A DNA stretch of 64,000 nt from an uncultured Phascolarctobacterium sp. (GCA_900547415.1 URGS01000008.1:1-64000); one strand, 5' to 3'. Counted from the first letter of the stretch, positions 1-8,753 are shown. The notes: generated from the sequence alone by a model not told the origin. Program-made: numbers and translations.

Positions 1-4
1 GCGC

Positions 5-47
5 ATAAAAATACCCTCCTTACTGGTTTTGTCCAGTAAAGAGGGTA
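5..47 (-). terminator. Rho-independent terminator of the leftward ABC/racemase operon
   Basis: Two 15-base arms (12-26 and 33-47) pair with one mismatch around a 6-base loop. Read on the minus strand the hairpin is followed by a short T run (TATTTTTATG). It lies 60 bases past the racemase stop codon, so it probably ends that operon. Confidence 0.8.
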
Positions 48-106
48 CATATCACGTCATAGATGGCTTTTTTAGTGTGTAATATATAATTTTAGAATTT
101 AAGCTG

Positions 107-838
107 TTATAGCTCTCCTCCACTCCACATGCGTTTTCTTTCTGGTGGCTGAGGATAGGCCTTACGGCTTGTACACAATCCCTGCTTAACAATGGCTTCA
201 GCCGCTGTTACTGCAGCTATTGCAGGATCTATTACAGGTACACCCAAGCGTTTGCTTAAGGGGCCTGCTAGACCTAGAAAGGATAAACATCCTAAAATAA
301 GTGCCTGAACATTATGTTTGGCCATAAGCTGTTTTCCAGCTTTGGCAAGTAATTCTAAGGTAAGCTCTCTTTGCTGCCAAAAATCAATACCTGCTTCATC
401 AATTCCGCCAATAGCTGAAATGCGGCCTGGAGCGACTCCGCATTGCTCTACATAGAGCTGTTTTTCGGCCAAACGCCCAGTGTTAGCCAATAAAAGACCT
501 GATTGTCTGCTGATAAGCGGAGCCTGCAGGCAAGCAGCTTGCCCTGCACCAATCACAGGTATCGCTAAAAGCTCTCTGCAGGCATCAATAGCAGGATCAC
601 TAAAGCAGTAAAGAACAACTGCGTCAAAGCCTTGCTGCTGTGCTGTGCAGGCCATAGATATGATTTCAGGAGCTGCAAGGGCAGCATCTAAAGCAGAGTC
701 AATTTCAATATGATTTTTGGTCAGGCATTCCATATATAGCTCTACATCATTGCCAACATAATTTTGCAATATACTGCAGCGATATGCCATTTGTTCTTTG
801 GTCACGCCATAGTCTGGATTGATAATAAAAATTTTCAC
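107..838 (-). CDS. Asp/Glu/hydantoin racemase family protein
   Basis: This 243-residue cytosolic protein resembles the Asp/Glu/hydantoin racemase family, PLP-independent enzymes with two catalytic cysteines. The expected pair is visible: Cys78 in YCFSDP and Cys184 in LGCLSF, the latter followed by a GVPVIDP segment typical of hydantoin racemases. The start is GTG at 838 with a weak upstream Shine-Dalgarno. It is the last gene of a leftward operon, 16 bases after the ABC ATPase. Context with an amino-acid ABC transporter and two CE4-type hydrolases suggests racemisation of an imported amino acid or cyclic derivative. The family is clear; the substrate (hydantoin, aspartate or other) is not. 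Confidence 0.8.
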   Translation of the reverse strand: MKIFIINPDYGVTKEQMAYRCSILQNYVGNDVELYMECLTKNHIEIDSALDAALAAPEIISMACTAQQQGFDAVVLYCFSDPAIDACRELLAIPVIGAGQAACLQAPLISRQSGLLLANTGRLAEKQLYVEQCGVAPGRISAIGGIDEAGIDFWQQRELTLELLAKAGKQLMAKHNVQALILGCLSFLGLAGPLSKRLGVPVIDPAIAAVTAAEAIVKQGLCTSRKAYPQPPERKRMWSGGEL

Positions 839-854
839 GATGCTTTACCTATGG

Positions 855-1580
855 TTACACAAGTATGGATGACAAAAACTTTTTAGCACGTTCTGTTGAA
901 GGATGGTTAAATACTTGGTCGGGAGAACCGCTTTCGATAATATAACCACCATCCATGAAATGTACTGTATCAGAGACGTCTTTGGCAAAACCCATTTCAT
1001 GTGTAACTAATACCATAGTAATACCAGTGTTGGCCAGCTGTTTGATAACATCAAGAACCTCTTTGACCATTTCCGGGTCTAATGCAGAAGTAGGTTCATC
1101 AAGAAGAAGAACCTTGGGCTCCATACAGAGTGCTCTCGCAATGGCTACACGCTGTTTCTGACCACCGCTCAGACGACTGGGGTATTCATTAGCCTTGTCC
1201 TGTAAATTAACCTTGGCCAGCAGTTGCATCGCCTTTTGAGTAGCTTCTGATTTGGATAAACCGTTAACTACGCGAGGAGCGTAAATCATATTTTCCAAAA
1301 CAGTCATATTAGCAAAAAGGTTGAAGTGCTGAAATACCATGCAGGCGTTCTTACGGATGTCTTCAATTTTGATTTTGGAGTTTACTATATCTACGCCTTC
1401 AAACATAATAGAGCCACCTGTAGGCTGCTCTAAGAGGTTAATACAGCGTAAAAGAGTTGATTTGCCAGAACCGGAGGAACCAATGATTGTTACAACCTCG
1501 CCCTTGTTAATGGTGAGGGAAACATCCTTTAATACCTGTAAATCTCCAAAGCTTTTAGATAGATGCTTAATTTCAATCAC
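855..1580 (-). CDS. Polar amino-acid ABC transporter, ATP-binding protein
   Basis: This 241-residue ATPase belongs to the GlnQ/HisP group that powers polar amino-acid import. Visible motifs are Walker A GSSGSGKST (about 34-42), the ABC signature LSGGQKQR and Walker B VLLLDEPTSALD, followed by a switch histidine in LVTHEM. The start is GTG at 1580, overlapping the permease stop by 8 bases, which suggests translational coupling. It works with the adjacent permease and binding lipoprotein. The specific solute cannot be read from the sequence. Confidence 0.93.
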   Translation of the reverse strand: MIEIKHLSKSFGDLQVLKDVSLTINKGEVVTIIGSSGSGKSTLLRCINLLEQPTGGSIMFEGVDIVNSKIKIEDIRKNACMVFQHFNLFANMTVLENMIYAPRVVNGLSKSEATQKAMQLLAKVNLQDKANEYPSRLSGGQKQRVAIARALCMEPKVLLLDEPTSALDPEMVKEVLDVIKQLANTGITMVLVTHEMGFAKDVSDTVHFMDGGYIIESGSPDQVFNHPSTERAKKFLSSILV

Positions 1581-2229
1581 TTACGCGTACCTTCTTTTCT
1601 AAGATTGAGCCTAAATAGTTAAGTGCCATAACTAGTACGTAATATACAGCAGCAGCAACAATGAATGCCTCAAAGGCTCTAAAGGTTTTAGCCTGAATTA
1701 AGTCTGCCCAACGCAGTGTATCGGCAACGCCAATAACAGAAACAAGGCTGGAATCCTTAAGAAGCATAATACTTTCGTTAACTAAGGAAGGCAGAGCGTT
1801 TTTAATGGCCTGAGGAAATATAATGTCTAATAAAAAACGATGTTTAGGTACACCTAAGGACATAGCTCCCTCCCACTGTCCCTTATCAACAGCAAGGATA
1901 CCACCACGCAAAGCTTCAGAAATGTAGGCTGCAGAGTTTAAACCGAAGGAAAGTACGCCTGCTTCAAGAGCAGTAATAGTATAGTTTGTAAGCTGAGGTG
2001 TTGCAAAATAAATCAGCATTAATTGAACCAGAAGCGGTGTACCACGGAAAACAGAGATATATGCCTTTGCCATAAAAACAAAGAACTTATTTTTAGAAAG
2101 CGTAATTAGGGCTAGAATGAAACCGCCTAAAAAGCCTAGAATTGTTGAGAAAAAGGTAAATTTCAGAGTAATCCATATAGAAGCAGCTAAAAGCGGAAAA
2201 TATGGCTCTAAAACTACAAAATCTAACAT
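1573..2229 (-). CDS. Polar amino-acid ABC transporter, permease
   Basis: This 218-residue inner-membrane protein is of the HisM/GlnP permease family. Several hydrophobic segments are evident, and the cytoplasmic EAA loop that contacts the ATPase is visible (EALRGGILAVDKGQWEGA, then SLG). Only one permease gene is present, so it probably acts as a homodimer. The start ATG at 2229 follows an AGGAG ribosome site. It sits between the binding protein and ATPase genes. Confidence 0.92.
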   Translation of the reverse strand: MLDFVVLEPYFPLLAASIWITLKFTFFSTILGFLGGFILALITLSKNKFFVFMAKAYISVFRGTPLLVQLMLIYFATPQLTNYTITALEAGVLSFGLNSAAYISEALRGGILAVDKGQWEGAMSLGVPKHRFLLDIIFPQAIKNALPSLVNESIMLLKDSSLVSVIGVADTLRWADLIQAKTFRAFEAFIVAAAVYYVLVMALNYLGSILEKKVRVSD

Positions 2230-2245
2230 TTAATCAGCACTCCTC

Positions 2246-3073
2246 TTACAGTTTAGCAATATCTAAATTAGCAATAGCAGCTTCATATTGGTTAGCAGCA
2301 TCTTCGCCAAGATGAGCAGCCAGGATCTTATGCAGCTCGCCATTAGTACGCATTTCCTTCAGTAAAGCATCGATTTTAGCTTTATCCGGGGAGCCTTTAG
2401 GCAGTGCAATAGCAAAGGTGTCTGCCATCAGAACAGGAGCTTGTACTACGTGGAGCTCTAAGTCGGAGTTATTTTTGATGAATACAGCAGCTTGGGAAGA
2501 ATCAAAGAGACCTGCTGCCAGACGACCGTTTTTAATGTCCTGTACAACGAGAGGAGTAGTATCCAGCTCTACAACTTCAATACCGTCAACAGCCTTTAAG
2601 TCGTTAGCAAAGGTTGTACCCATAGACGCACCTGCTTTGTGGCCTTTAAGGCTATCAAGGGTATTATAGTTAGCACCCTTTTTGCAGATAATAGCCTTCA
2701 TGGGGAAATAGTAAGGATCAGAGAAATCTACAACCTGCTTACGTTCTTCAGTAGGAGAAATTGCAGAAATAATGATATTTGCACGACCACTTTGAAGTGT
2801 AGGTACTAAAGAAGCAAATTTCATATCTGTAAATTCAACCTGTTTACCCATTTTTTTAGCCAAGTAATTAGCGATATCAATATCAATGCCTTGATAATCC
2901 TTGGTTCCCTCTTTTACGGATTCAAAAGGAGGAAATGTAGAGTTAATAGCAATAACCCATTTGTTGTCTGCCTGAGCTGTTTCTTTTTTATCGCTGCCGC
3001 AGCCAAAAAGCATCATGGACAACATAGCAGTTGCCATAATCGCCAGCATAGCCTTCATCATAAATTTTTTCAT
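2246..3073 (-). CDS. Amino-acid ABC transporter substrate-binding lipoprotein
   Basis: This 275-residue protein has a lysine-rich N-terminus, a hydrophobic core and a lipobox ending LFGC (Cys about 25), so it is a predicted lipoprotein. The mature part matches the type 2 periplasmic binding fold of SBP family 3, with FPPFE near the start, a GIDIDIA segment and the VDFSDPYY motif typical of polar amino-acid binders. AGAGGGG lies before the ATG. It presumably delivers substrate to the two downstream ABC components. Ligand unknown. Confidence 0.92.
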   Translation of the reverse strand: MKKFMMKAMLAIMATAMLSMMLFGCGSDKKETAQADNKWVIAINSTFPPFESVKEGTKDYQGIDIDIANYLAKKMGKQVEFTDMKFASLVPTLQSGRANIIISAISPTEERKQVVDFSDPYYFPMKAIICKKGANYNTLDSLKGHKAGASMGTTFANDLKAVDGIEVVELDTTPLVVQDIKNGRLAAGLFDSSQAAVFIKNNSDLELHVVQAPVLMADTFAIALPKGSPDKAKIDALLKEMRTNGELHKILAAHLGEDAANQYEAAIANLDIAKL

Positions 3074-3094
3074 AATACTACCCCTCTTCTTTAA

Positions 3095-3928
3095 TTAATA
3101 TTTAACTTCTATATTATACCCACATTGGGCTAATACATGCTTTGCTACCTGCTCATCTGTTGCAATCCAAGCACCGTTTTCTTTTGCATAATGGATAAAG
3201 TCACGCAGAGCTCTAAGATAACCAGGACGACCAATAAATTGAGGATGCATAACAAAATTAAGCATCCGTCCTTCATCTGCTAAACCGTCAAGCTCGTCCT
3301 TCCAGATTTGTACCATTTCTCTGCCGCTGCGGAGATAATAATGTTCGGGATGCTGCAACGTATACATATTATAAGATGTATCGTCTACAATACCATCCTT
3401 AGGGAGCTCAACAATAGGAATTTCTTTGCCATCTATTTCCAATAAAAAGGGACCATCGTTATTACGCCAGTTGGAAGAATAGATGATTCCTCGGTCAAGC
3501 CAAAGCTGTTTATGAAAATCATGGATAATTCCGTCAGGCATACGTACACCTACGGAGCGTTTTCCTGTAAGACTGCGGATGATATTATCCACCTTATCCA
3601 TCAATGCGTTTTCCTCGTCATAGGTATCCTTTACCTCGTGCATATAGCCATGATAACCAATCTCATGCCCCTGATCAGCAATATATTTGATGATTTCCGG
3701 ATGAATTTCTGCAGTATACGCTGTTGTAAAGAATGTAGCCTTAAGCTGTTCTTCATCAAGCATATTTAAAATTCTCGGCAAAGCTTGCTTTGTAGCATAT
3801 AAGCCGCGAGAAAGGTGAACAAGATGTCTAGCATTTATATCATTACGCGTAAGCCACAGGGTTTCTGCATCTATATCAAAGGAAAGACATAATGCAATGC
3901 GTTTTTTGTCAGGCCAGTTCCAATGCAT
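3095..3928 (-). CDS. CE4/PuuE-like polysaccharide deacetylase family protein (copy 1)
   Basis: This 277-residue protein has a NodB/CE4 fold: SFDIDAE near residue 15 supplies the catalytic and metal Asp, and HEIGYHGYMHE gives the metal-binding histidines. No signal peptide is visible, which fits the cytosolic PuuE/HpPgdA/cyclic-imidase branch better than a cell-wall deacetylase. It starts at ATG 3928 behind AAAGGAGG, overlapping by one base the stop of a paralogous gene. The neighbouring racemase and amino-acid transporter favour hydrolysis of a C-N bond in a small imported compound; this is inference. A role in peptidoglycan editing is the alternative. Confidence 0.82.
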   Translation of the reverse strand: MHWNWPDKKRIALCLSFDIDAETLWLTRNDINARHLVHLSRGLYATKQALPRILNMLDEEQLKATFFTTAYTAEIHPEIIKYIADQGHEIGYHGYMHEVKDTYDEENALMDKVDNIIRSLTGKRSVGVRMPDGIIHDFHKQLWLDRGIIYSSNWRNNDGPFLLEIDGKEIPIVELPKDGIVDDTSYNMYTLQHPEHYYLRSGREMVQIWKDELDGLADEGRMLNFVMHPQFIGRPGYLRALRDFIHYAKENGAWIATDEQVAKHVLAQCGYNIEVKY

Positions 3929-4779
3929 CAGGCATTACCTCCTTTTGCTTTGTAATATTCCTTAACATATTCTGCAACTTCTTGACAGGAAGCTATCCAC
4001 GCTCCATTGGCTTTCATATAGGCTATAAAGCGTTCCAGCATACGTACTCGGCTGGACCTACCTATAAGCTGCGGATGAAGCTTAAGAACAAAGACCTTGT
4101 CTCCCTCATTTGCCAGTTCATCAAAATTATCCTTCCAAATATCGTAAACATAGTCTACAGGATAACTGCAGGTTATAGTAGCTTCGTCAGCATAGGAGAA
4201 ATAAAAGAAGGAAAAATCATCTAAGCTTGGTTCAGTAGGAAGCTCAACTATTGGATAATCCTCGTGCACATAGGCCCAGTCACAGTCCTTAAGAGTAGAG
4301 CAATAAAGATAGTTACGCTTCTCCATTAAGGAAAGTGCACAGTTAGGAAGCAAATCTAAGGGACCACGATAGCCCACAATTTTTTGGTTAGCAAAGCTTT
4401 GCAGGAGTTTTTCGCTTTTTTCCATATTTGCTTCTTCTTCTGCAGCAGGCATATCAACCTCTGCTTCGTGCATATATCCATGATATGCCAGCTCGTGACC
4501 TGCATCAGCTATTTGTTTTACATGCTCAGGATAAAGCTCTGCAATACGTCCGGGAATAAAAAAGGTCGTTTTCAGATTCTGTCGTTCCAGCATATCTAAG
4601 CAGCGTTTAAGACCCTCATAAGGTCCATATTGTCCTCTGCTGCGGTCAGAAAATCCTATATTTCTTTTGCCAATAACTGATTGGCGTAAAAGTTCAGCGT
4701 CAAAATCAAAGGTGACCATTACTGCAATACGTTTATTAAATGGCCAGACTATACCATCACCATTTTTTAATGTGAACAT
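3928..4779 (-). CDS. CE4/PuuE-like polysaccharide deacetylase family protein (copy 2)
   Basis: This 283-residue paralogue of the next gene has the same layout: an initial TFDFDAE motif, HELAYHGYMHEAE metal-binding motif, and a C-terminal KLHPQLIGR segment that parallels VMHPQFIGR in copy 1. No secretion signal is seen. It is the first gene of the six-gene operon, with AGGAGG seven bases before ATG 4779. The two copies are clearly diverged, so they may form a heteromer or act on different substrates. Exact chemistry unknown. Confidence 0.82.
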   Translation of the reverse strand: MFTLKNGDGIVWPFNKRIAVMVTFDFDAELLRQSVIGKRNIGFSDRSRGQYGPYEGLKRCLDMLERQNLKTTFFIPGRIAELYPEHVKQIADAGHELAYHGYMHEAEVDMPAAEEEANMEKSEKLLQSFANQKIVGYRGPLDLLPNCALSLMEKRNYLYCSTLKDCDWAYVHEDYPIVELPTEPSLDDFSFFYFSYADEATITCSYPVDYVYDIWKDNFDELANEGDKVFVLKLHPQLIGRSSRVRMLERFIAYMKANGAWIASCQEVAEYVKEYYKAKGGNA

Positions 4780-4793
4780 GGCAACCTCCTTAA

Positions 4794-4830
4794 GTGTATA
4801 TAATTATTGATTATATCAAAGATGTATACA
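4794..4830 (-). promoter_or_regulatory. Candidate GntR-type operator and promoter region of the CE4/ABC/racemase operon
   Basis: A perfect 8-base palindrome TGTATACA (4823-4830) lies about 45 bases before the first start codon, and a degenerate copy TGTATATA (4795-4802) sits 28 bases away. A TATAAT hexamer (minus strand) lies between them, but no well-spaced -35 is evident. The palindrome resembles operators of FCD-type GntR repressors. A very similar arrangement lies before the TRAP operon near 27371-27402. Confidence 0.45.
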
Positions 4831-4904
4831 AAATAAAAGGGGCTTTTGCTTTTTAATTATAAAACAATGGGAGTTCTGTAGACGATTGTTTGCAATATAG
4901 ATAC

Positions 4905-4950
4905 ATATAAAAAGGATACAGAACGCTGGGATTAGGTTCTGCATCCTTTT
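4905..4950 (-). terminator. Rho-independent terminator after comM
   Basis: Arms of about 16 bases (4909-4924 and 4935-4950) pair with one wobble around a 10-base loop and are followed on the minus strand by CCTTTTTATA. It ends the leftward rnhB-yraN-comM unit, just after a possible 36-codon gene. Confidence 0.85.
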
Positions 4951-4963
4951 GTTTATAAGAAAG

Positions 4964-5074
4964 TTACCAGGTTGATATATGGTCGAATACTGAGCGATGT
5001 TTGATACCATTTTCAAATAATGCTCTAGTTATTCTATCTTCAGGAGATGTAAAATAGTTGATTGAGTCATTCAT
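4964..5074 (-). CDS. Possible 36-residue ORF coupled to comM
   Basis: ATG at 5074-5072 overlaps the comM TGA (ATGA), and the frame stays open for 36 codons to TAA at 4964, only 14 bases before the operon terminator hairpin. The product would start MNDSINYFTSPEDRI and end DHISTW, without a membrane segment. No strong ribosome site precedes it, so translation would depend on coupling. The overlap and the fit before the terminator are suggestive, but a frame this short can arise by chance. I do not recognise the sequence. Confidence 0.35.
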   Translation of the reverse strand: MNDSINYFTSPEDRITRALFENGIKHRSVFDHISTW

Positions 5075-6597
5075 TGCATTTTATTTATACTTGTCCTCAA
5101 CTGAATAGCCTCAGCCAAATGCTTAGAGGTAATGTTCTCCTCTCCTGCTAAGTCTGCAATAGTGCGAGCTACCTTAAGGATGCGGTCGTGACTGCGAGCA
5201 CTTAAATGTAGGGCAGCAAAGTATTTTTCCATAAGCATTTGCGCTTCTGCATCTAGCGCACAATATTCTACAACCTCTCGCCTTCCCATCTGAGCATTAC
5301 AGAAGATATTAGTACCCTTAAATCGCTTAAGCTGAATTTTACGGGCAGCCGTAACTCTGGCTCTTATTGTTGCTGAGCACTCTCCCTTTCGCTTCTCTTT
5401 AAGGTCGTTGTATTCAACTCGTACGAGGTTTATCTGCATATCCATACGATCAAGTAAGGGGCCAGAAATCTTGCGATGATAGGCTTCTATTTCTCTAGAC
5501 TTACAGGAACAGCGCTGAATTGTATCACCTAAATAGCCACAGGGACACGGATTGGCGGCGCAGACAAGGTTAAACCGTGATGGAAAACACATATTTGCAC
5601 GGACTCTTGAAATATTAACTACTCCGTCTTCAAGAGGCTGACGCAGCATTTCCAGCGTATTGCGTTCAAATTCTGGCAGCTCATCGAGAAAAAGTACGCC
5701 ATTATGGCTAAGTGTTACTTCTCCGGGACGAGGTATGGAACCACCACCAAGAAGTGCACTTCCAGAAATGCTGTGATGAGGACTTCTGAATGGTCGTTCC
5801 AGCCTAATAGTTTCACCAGGTGGAAGCTCTCCGCAAACGCTATAGATCTTAGTTACCTCAAGAGCCTCAGCTTCTGTCATGGCTGGTAGTATGCTTGGTA
5901 GTCTGCGGGCAAGCATAGTCTTACCGCAACCTGGAGCACCTACCATAAGCACGCTATGTCCACCAGCAGCCGCAATTTCTAAGGCTCTGCGTGCTACAAG
6001 CTGTCCTTTAACATCAGCAAAATCTTCATGATATTGCACATTTTTATTGCAGATTATCTTTTCCTTTGGTAAAGGCGCCAGCTTTTCGTAACCACGCAGA
6101 TGCTTTAGTAGTTGGTCCAGGTTTTCAGGTGTGTAAACCTCTATGCCTGAGACAAGCTTGCCTTCAGGTGCGTTGTCTTCAGGAATAAAGACTTCTTTAG
6201 CACCGCATCTTTTGGCATCAATAATCATGGGCAGAACGCCGGTAACCTTGCGAATACCACCATCTAAGGATAATTCTCCTATAAAGGTTTTGCCCTTAGT
6301 TACCGCCTGCTCTATGTGATGGGCGCTGACCATAATTCCTACGGCTATGGGTAAATCAAGGCCAGAGCCTTCCTTCTTTTGGTCGGCCGGCGCGAGGTTG
6401 ACAGTGATTCTTGTCATTGGATAGGAAATATTTGAATTACGCAGTGCTGCCTTTACTCTTTCGCGTGATTCGCGTACTGCAAGGGTTGGCAGACCTACGA
6501 TATCGAAAGCAGGCAATCCATTAGAGACATCTACTTCAACAGAAACTAAAATACCATCTATACCTTGGATTGTTTCTCCAAATACTTGTGCAAACAT
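5071..6597 (-). CDS. comM: YifB/ComM family Mg-chelatase-like AAA+ ATPase
   Basis: This 508-residue protein has full family length. An N-terminal Lon-protease-like domain (about 1-170) is followed by an AAA+ core with Walker A GAPGCGKTM (near 218), an RPFRSPHHSIS motif, Walker B VLFLDELPEF and a cysteine-rich NPCPCGYLGD stretch, then a C-terminal Mg-chelatase domain. In other bacteria ComM is a helicase that helps branch migration during natural transformation. AGGAG precedes ATG 6597. It follows yraN at 15 bases, an arrangement common in Firmicutes; dprA is not adjacent here. Confidence 0.95.
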   Translation of the reverse strand: MFAQVFGETIQGIDGILVSVEVDVSNGLPAFDIVGLPTLAVRESRERVKAALRNSNISYPMTRITVNLAPADQKKEGSGLDLPIAVGIMVSAHHIEQAVTKGKTFIGELSLDGGIRKVTGVLPMIIDAKRCGAKEVFIPEDNAPEGKLVSGIEVYTPENLDQLLKHLRGYEKLAPLPKEKIICNKNVQYHEDFADVKGQLVARRALEIAAAGGHSVLMVGAPGCGKTMLARRLPSILPAMTEAEALEVTKIYSVCGELPPGETIRLERPFRSPHHSISGSALLGGGSIPRPGEVTLSHNGVLFLDELPEFERNTLEMLRQPLEDGVVNISRVRANMCFPSRFNLVCAANPCPCGYLGDTIQRCSCKSREIEAYHRKISGPLLDRMDMQINLVRVEYNDLKEKRKGECSATIRARVTAARKIQLKRFKGTNIFCNAQMGRREVVEYCALDAEAQMLMEKYFAALHLSARSHDRILKVARTIADLAGEENITSKHLAEAIQLRTSINKMQ

Positions 6598-6612
6598 TTT
6601 ATCACTCCTAAT

Positions 6613-6990
6613 TTAAAAACAATGTGGATAATGCTTGAGAGCTTTTACCATCATACCTTTTGTAAAAACCTCTATTACGTCAAATGAGAGTATAGGCATG
6701 CAATGTATAATACCCTTAAGCTGCATAAAATATTGAGCACATCGGTATATTTTATTTTGTTTTACTGTTGTGACGGCCTCCATAGGTTGTCCATATAATG
6801 AGGAGCTTCTCGTTTTTACTTCTATAAACACTAATACTTCATTTTTAGATGCTATGATATCGATTTCACCATAGCGCCTACAGCGAAAATTGCGAGCTAT
6901 AATTTTATAGCCCTGCTTTTTTAAGTAATAGCAGGCTAGATTCTCGCCGAAATATCCAAGGTTATCTGTTGACCGGGTACTCATATTCAT
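6613..6990 (-). CDS. yraN: YraN/UPF0102 family nuclease-like protein
   Basis: This 125-residue protein shows the restriction-endonuclease-like core of UPF0102: an N-terminal GEN.ACYYL helix, then RYGEIDII and VFIEVKTR, which carry the E, D and ExK residues of the fold. Family function is unsettled; a role in DNA processing or repair is usually suggested. The start at 6990 lies 29 bases inside rnhB; a second ATG at 6984 is equally possible because no strong ribosome site decides it. Confidence 0.88.
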   Translation of the reverse strand: MNMSTRSTDNLGYFGENLACYYLKKQGYKIIARNFRCRRYGEIDIIASKNEVLVFIEVKTRSSSLYGQPMEAVTTVKQNKIYRCAQYFMQLKGIIHCMPILSFDVIEVFTKGMMVKALKHYPHCF

Positions 6991-7792
6991 CCAGCAAAGG
7001 TGAATAGAGAATATTATCCTCGTGAGCTACAGGATCCAACTCCATGCTTTTAACAGGCTCAAAGCTGCGTCTGTGCCAACAGGTAGCGCCTTTAGACATT
7101 AAGGCCTGCATATGAGCTCCGCTGCCATAACCTTTGTTACCAGCAAAGCCGTATTCAGGATGGATTCCATCAATTCGCTCCATAATACGGTCACGAGTAA
7201 CCTTAGCAATAATAGACGCCGCTGCAATAGATGCACTTAAAGCATCTCCATGGACGATTGATAAGGTTCTAATCTTATCAGATTGTACTGGCATAGCATC
7301 AATAAGGGCAACGTCAGGCTGAATGCTCAGGTTTTCTATAACCTCTTTCATTCCCTGCTGAGTTGCACCATAGATATTAAGGTCGTCTATATTACTTACG
7401 CTGACAATATTTACTTTAATGGCTATAGCCTTTGCTAAAATTTCATTAAATAGTTGTTCGCGTTTCTTGTGAGAAATCTGCTTGGAATCATTAAGGCCAC
7501 TAATAAATACTTCCTGTGGCAGTATAACGGCTGCAATTACCAGCGGTCCTGCCAAGGGGCCACGGCCAGCCTCATCTACGCCTGCAATATATTGCGAGCC
7601 TTCATTATAAAGACGTTTTTCAAAGGTTAGCATCTTTTGGAAACGAATCTTCTCTTCAGCTTCTTTTTCCAAACGTTTATAGTAAGCTGCAAGCAGCTTT
7701 TTTACGCCAGCTCTTTCATCTAATGACAACTCTTGGAGCTGTTCTTTTGTTGGAGAGTCCTGTAATAGCTCTTTTACTTCATTTATCTTCAT
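6962..7792 (-). CDS. rnhB: Ribonuclease HII
   Basis: RNase HII cleaves the RNA strand of RNA-DNA hybrids and removes single ribonucleotides from DNA. The catalytic motif GVDEAGRGPLAGP (Asp73, Glu74) is present, followed by a DAMPV motif and HGDALSASIAAASI. An extension of about 65 residues precedes the catalytic domain, as in Bacillus-type enzymes. I place the start at ATG 7792 because AAGGAG lies 8 bases before it; an in-frame ATG seven codons upstream would put this site inside the gene. First gene of the rnhB-yraN-comM unit. Confidence 0.95.
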   Translation of the reverse strand: MKINEVKELLQDSPTKEQLQELSLDERAGVKKLLAAYYKRLEKEAEEKIRFQKMLTFEKRLYNEGSQYIAGVDEAGRGPLAGPLVIAAVILPQEVFISGLNDSKQISHKKREQLFNEILAKAIAIKVNIVSVSNIDDLNIYGATQQGMKEVIENLSIQPDVALIDAMPVQSDKIRTLSIVHGDALSASIAAASIIAKVTRDRIMERIDGIHPEYGFAGNKGYGSGAHMQALMSKGATCWHRRSFEPVKSMELDPVAHEDNILYSPLLDEYEYPVNR

Positions 7793-7858
7793 CTGCTTTT
7801 CTCCTTTCTGCACTTTCGGTGCGTATTTTTACTTCTTTTAATATCTACTTCATACTAT

Positions 7859-7883
7859 AAAAAAACCGCCGTAACGGCGGTTT
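7859..7883 (-). terminator. Rho-independent terminator after rbgA
   Basis: A strong GC-rich hairpin, AAACCGCCG paired with CGGCGGTTT, is followed on the minus strand by seven T. It lies 13 bases after the rbgA stop and separates lepB-rbgA from rnhB-yraN-comM. Confidence 0.92.
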
Positions 7884-7895
7884 CTGACAATTTTA

Positions 7896-8753
7896 TTAGG
7901 GCTCGTCCAATGTAAAACGTCCCAGGCGTCCAGAGCGGAAATCTCTTAGGACAAGCTGAACAACCTTGTCAATGTCCAGCAAACCACCGGCTTTTAAACA
8001 GCCGCGAGAGTGAGCGATTTTAGCCATTACAGCTCGATTATCGTCCGTCTTCTCAATTTCAACAGCGTATTTATTTGCCAATTCATCGGGATAGTTATGC
8101 ATTAAAAAGTCTATGAGCAGTTCAACAGCTTGTTCTCTGTCGAATACTTCCTCTTTGATAGCACCTGTGGCAGCCAGACTAAGACCAACCTCCGGATCTT
8201 CAAACTTAGGCCAAAGTACACCAGGAGTGTCTAAAAGCTCTAAGCCTTTAGCAATAGTAATCCATTGCTGACCACGTGTAACACCAGGCTTATCAGCAGC
8301 TACAACCTTTGTTTTGCCCACAAGACGGTTAATCAGGGTAGACTTGCCGACATTGGGAATACCAACAATCATAACGCGTACAGGACGGTTACGCACGCCT
8401 TTTTTCAGCCATTTGTCAATTACTGGCTTCGCTGCCTGCTGTACAGCAGCAATAAGCTGTTTTACGCCCTTGCCTGTAGAACAGTCCACCTTACAAACAG
8501 GATGACCGCTGTTCTTCAGCTTTTCCAGCCACAGCTCTGTCTTGGCATTATCTGCCATATCAATTTTGTTTAAGGCTATAACCTTTGGTTTAGCACCGAG
8601 AATTGTTTGCAGCATAGGGTTTGTACTGGAGCGAGGAATACGTGCATCCAGCATTTCTACAACTACATCAACCAATTTAATCTGGCTTTCCATCATTCTC
8701 TTGGCTTTAGTCATATGGCCAGGGAACCATTGAATTTTTAAATCTGTAATCAT
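7896..8753 (-). CDS. rbgA: Ribosome biogenesis GTPase RbgA (YlqF)
   Basis: This 285-residue GTPase has the circularly permuted motif order of the YlqF/YawG family: G4 NKID (62-65) comes before G1 GIPNVGKS (131-138) and G3 DTPG (about 175). The N-terminal WFPGHM motif and a C-terminal RNA-binding region fit RbgA, which assists late 50S assembly. Its ATG overlaps the lepB stop (ATGA), so the two are translationally coupled. Position downstream of rplS is conserved in Firmicutes. Confidence 0.95.
   Translation of the reverse strand: MITDLKIQWFPGHMTKAKRMMESQIKLVDVVVEMLDARIPRSSTNPMLQTILGAKPKVIALNKIDMADNAKTELWLEKLKNSGHPVCKVDCSTGKGVKQLIAAVQQAAKPVIDKWLKKGVRNRPVRVMIVGIPNVGKSTLINRLVGKTKVVAADKPGVTRGQQWITIAKGLELLDTPGVLWPKFEDPEVGLSLAATGAIKEEVFDREQAVELLIDFLMHNYPDELANKYAVEIEKTDDNRAVMAKIAHSRGCLKAGGLLDIDKVVQLVLRDFRSGRLGRFTLDEP

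Noticed and set aside
4816..5016. 66-codon minus-strand frame
   Set aside because: It spans a clear terminator hairpin and the operator region and has no ribosome site.
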